Shown piece by piece: positions 61,783 through 64,000 of a stretch of DNA of 64,000 nt (position 1 is its first letter; each line of letters begins with the position of its first letter). Source of the stretch: Cerrena zonata (lineage: Eukaryota > Basidiomycota > Agaricomycetes > Polyporales > Cerrenaceae); assembly GCA_038087015.1 (NCBI GenBank), contig JASBNA010000016.1, positions 496,001-560,000 on the forward strand, read 5' to 3'. The position numbers were made by a program, and so were the translations under genes. Below the pieces are notes generated by a model. The model did no database searches. It was not told the origin of the DNA and worked only from the letters and a program-made list of their open reading frames with translations.

Positions 61783-62116
61783 ATGGTTACTACAACCAAA
61801 TCCGCCGCAGAGGCTCCCAAGAAGAAGCCAGTTAGTAAGTATATTATCATATTACACATTTATATCGGTCCTGACCTATTCTTCATCTGCCACGTAGAGA
61901 GGGGTGGTGGAAAGAAGAAGCTTACTGAATTCAACAAGTTCATGCAGACCGAAATGGCGAAGCTCAAGGAGGAGGATCCCGCCATGCCTCACAAGGAAAG
62001 GTACGTGCCCCCCGCGTCACGCTTACACTGTGGCGTCCTGTCTTACTAGTTCGCGTGACATATTTAGATTCAAACTCGTCGTCGAAAACTGGAACAAAAG
62101 GAAGGAGAAGGCCTAA
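61783..62116 (+). CDS. Small HMG/YABBY-like basic protein
   Basis: Three exons, join(61783..61834, 61898..62000, 62068..62116), give 67 residues. A basic N-terminus (MVTTTKSAAEAPKKKPVKRG) leads into KLTEFNKFMQTEMAKLKEED and then MPHKERFKLVVENWNKRKEK. The FNKFMQTE and HKERFK-xx-xNW pattern matches the short YABBY/HMG-like proteins conserved in basidiomycetes. These resemble the C-terminal part of an HMG box and probably bind DNA or chromatin in the nucleus. The promoter is CT-rich and the transcript compact, which suggests strong expression. The exact function is not known. Confidence 0.75.
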
Positions 62117-62678
62117 AGGCAACGCGGCGCGTTGAACATTCTTGGTCTTACCTTCCACACACGCGACCCCACCGCCCGTTATCCTGAGTCCCTCGCAGTG
62201 CCTCCCCATATACCGTCTCCACCGCCGACCCCGACATATTCCCGTGTTCTTCTCAATGCTACTAACGCTTCTCGTCTAATCTATCCTCGTCGCGCTCGTT
62301 TCGCCGTATAGTTTCTTATTCGTACATTGCCAGGTCTTTTTGATAACCTTATCTTGGGTCACCTACGTTACTTTCCTTCTTGTACGGCATGTTGTAGTTG
62401 TTCTTGTATTGTAATGCACATTCGTTTTAGTTGACACATCCTCATTGACAGGTTTCTTCCACATGTGCGTCAGGCCCGAGATTGAGATAGGATGCCGAGA
62501 GAAAGAACCCAAGGTACAAGTACAAAAATATTCACAATATGGTCTACAGCGATGATACAGTTACAGTTACAGCAAATCAATGAACCATCCGAAAATAATA
62601 CACCAGAAAGTACAAAAGGAAAAAAGTCCCTTGGGGTCATGAAGTTCATGATGTTGATGACGTTGAGCAAAGAAAATC
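62117..62678. other. Convergent 3' flanks
   Basis: Lies between the HMG-like gene and the minus-strand FBXL-type gene. T-rich sequences near 62280-62420 may hold polyadenylation signals. No gene seen. Confidence 0.5.
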
Positions 62679-64000
62679 CTACATAATAATACACCCTTCC
62701 CTATTCCCATTCGCATCCAACAAAGTTGGTGTACCCGGTCCCGACGCTCTTCGTCCAGAAGGACTCCACCACCTTGCCCTACCAGAGGCAAACACAACAT
62801 CGTCTCTCGAGGCCGTAGAGCTGCCAGAACTGTTCATCCCACGTCTCGCCGACTTCCGTTTCTTCTCCCGCGCAGCACAAACGGCATCGACCGTCTGCCA
62901 TGAATAGAACGTCTTTACAACCACTCTCTTCTCATCGCATTCATCTTGGCCGATACCCGTCAAGTGGCCCTCGTCGTCACGAGCGTCGAGGTAATTCAGT
63001 TTACGGGCATGATGGGATCTCCAGCCAAGTCGAGGTCGAGTTAGGGGTGTGACCTCCTTGACGGCGTATTCGCCTACTCCTCGGCAGTCCACCGCGACAA
63101 TACGAGCGTTCAGGTGAGAACGACTGTGTGCGAGCTGAACGAATTCTCGGAGAACAAGTCCAGACATACGAGTGTTATCTGCCTCGAGGACTTTGAGTTT
63201 CGTGCAGTTACGGACTAGCTCCGTGAGGGTATCACTATTGACGTCAGCATAGGAAAGAACGATATGTTCTAAGGCATGTCCAGGTTCCGGCGGAGGTGAT
63301 CTTCTGAATGTTAGAGTCGTGGTAGGAGTCGTGGTATCAGGAACAGTCGCTGGAGGGTCCTGAGGAGGACTAGGTGTGATAGCAACCAGCAAATCATCCG
63401 AAATCTCCGTATCATCTTCCAAATCCAGTTTCCTTATTCCCGGCGTCGTCTTCAATAACCTCACCAATCCATCATCTCCCAACTCGGGACCAATACTCGC
63501 TAATTCCAGGAACTCCAGCTTCGGGACCGCATGAGCAAGATGGGAACAAGCATGGTCGGTGAGTAGGATACAGCAGGATAAGTTGAGGTGACGCAATTGG
63601 GTGATTCGGCGCCAGTAGCGTGTCGTATAGTCAGAAGGGTCACGACCTGCTTCGCGTGAGGTCAGCTGTACCCAGTCGAATTCGAATGATGGGAGGTCGT
63701 CTTCGGAGAGTGTAACGAAGGCTTCGATGGATGAATTGTGTATGTCTCGACAACAGCTGAGGTCTAGGACTTCGAGGTACGGTGCAGCACGGCCTAGTGT
63801 GCGCATCATCTCGTCCGAAACCCGCTCTAGACCGCTCAAGCGAAGTTGCTTGAGTTGCATGTATTCCCCTCGTTTGACTGCAGCAGAGCTGGCGGAGAGC
63901 ACGCCTTCTCCATTCATGTTGAAGCATCTGCTCATGTCTAGGGAAATAAGTCGTGGACAGTAGACAGAAAGAAGGTCACATGTCGTATTTGTGACGGCTG
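62679..64000 (-). CDS. FBXL-type leucine-rich-repeat protein, 5' part outside the window, CaaX end
   Basis: A frame open to the window edge (at least 440 residues). It reads as successive LRRs of the cysteine-containing type: LISLDMSRCFNM, LKQLRLSGLERVSDEMM, LEVLDLSCCRDIHNSSIEAF, LRHLNLSCCILLTDHACSH, LEFLELASIG, IRKLDLEDDTEISDDLL, ALEHIVLSYADVN and LKVLEADNTRM. This is the arrangement of FBXL/AMN1 proteins; the F-box, if present, would lie upstream beyond 64000. The tail is basic and Ser-rich (about 62700-62900) and ends GCIIM, a CaaX box with Met last, which favours farnesylation. Membrane attachment of the protein is therefore likely. Confidence 0.82.
   Translation of the reverse strand, partial: AVTNTTCDLLSVYCPRLISLDMSRCFNMNGEGVLSASSAAVKRGEYMQLKQLRLSGLERVSDEMMRTLGRAAPYLEVLDLSCCRDIHNSSIEAFVTLSEDDLPSFEFDWVQLTSREAGRDPSDYTTRYWRRITQLRHLNLSCCILLTDHACSHLAHAVPKLEFLELASIGPELGDDGLVRLLKTTPGIRKLDLEDDTEISDDLLVAITPSPPQDPPATVPDTTTPTTTLTFRRSPPPEPGHALEHIVLSYADVNSDTLTELVRNCTKLKVLEADNTRMSGLVLREFVQLAHSRSHLNARIVAVDCRGVGEYAVKEVTPLTRPRLGWRSHHARKLNYLDARDDEGHLTGIGQDECDEKRVVVKTFYSWQTVDAVCAAREKKRKSARRGMNSSGSSTASRDDVVFASGRARWWSPSGRRASGPGTPTLLDANGNREGCIIM

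Noticed and set aside
1..64000. tRNA or rRNA genes and CRISPR arrays
   Set aside because: No tRNA-like box A/box B pair with a plausible cloverleaf, no rRNA segment and no regularly spaced repeats were noticed, though without a search tool a tRNA could be missed.

Overview
The window looks like nuclear DNA of a filamentous basidiomycete, most likely an Agaricomycete. Genes are cut by many short GT-AG introns of roughly 45-110 nt. The gene set includes a FunK1-type kinase, two basidiomycete-style 7TM-like membrane proteins, F-box/LRR genes and a class I-III chitin synthase. The species cannot be named from the sequence. Exon structures below were assembled by eye from reading frames, splice sites and protein-family patterns, without database searches.

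Left part (1-14 kb), all minus strand: a GPI-anchored KNH-like cell-surface protein, the mitochondrial protease ATP23, a probably peroxisomal enoyl-CoA hydratase, an F-box protein, a FunK1 kinase and a mitochondrial 2-methylisocitrate lyase. The last exon of the lyase recurs as a decayed copy on the far side of the FunK1 gene, so a duplication has reshaped this locus. From 14 to 20.6 kb there is a foldback/TIR element and then a gene-poor stretch with diverged repeats.

Middle (20-42 kb): a small secreted protein, a second F-box/LRR-like gene, a transcription factor with three homeodomains, pantothenate kinase, coatomer gamma (with one apparent 1-nt frameshift and a GC-AG intron), two plus-strand 7TM-like proteins with a small unrecognised three-exon minus-strand gene between them, and casein kinase 1.

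Right part (45-64 kb), mostly plus strand: chitin synthase, the NTE1 lysophospholipase, a tandem cluster of three small double-stranded-RNA-binding-domain (dsRBD)-like genes (one frameshifted), the HOPS/CORVET subunit VPS33, a tiny HMG/YABBY-like protein, and a 5'-truncated FBXL-type protein ending in a CaaX box.

Most genes are housekeeping: membrane traffic (coatomer gamma, VPS33), lipid and CoA metabolism (pantothenate kinase, NTE1, enoyl-CoA hydratase, methylisocitrate lyase) and cell wall (chitin synthase, KNH-like protein). Pantothenate kinase, the hydratase and methylisocitrate lyase all touch CoA/propionyl-CoA chemistry, but the sequence gives no sign that they are co-regulated. The least conventional content is the dsRBD-like cluster, the three-homeodomain protein, the exon-duplication scar, the foldback element and the small gene at 36.8-37.2 kb.
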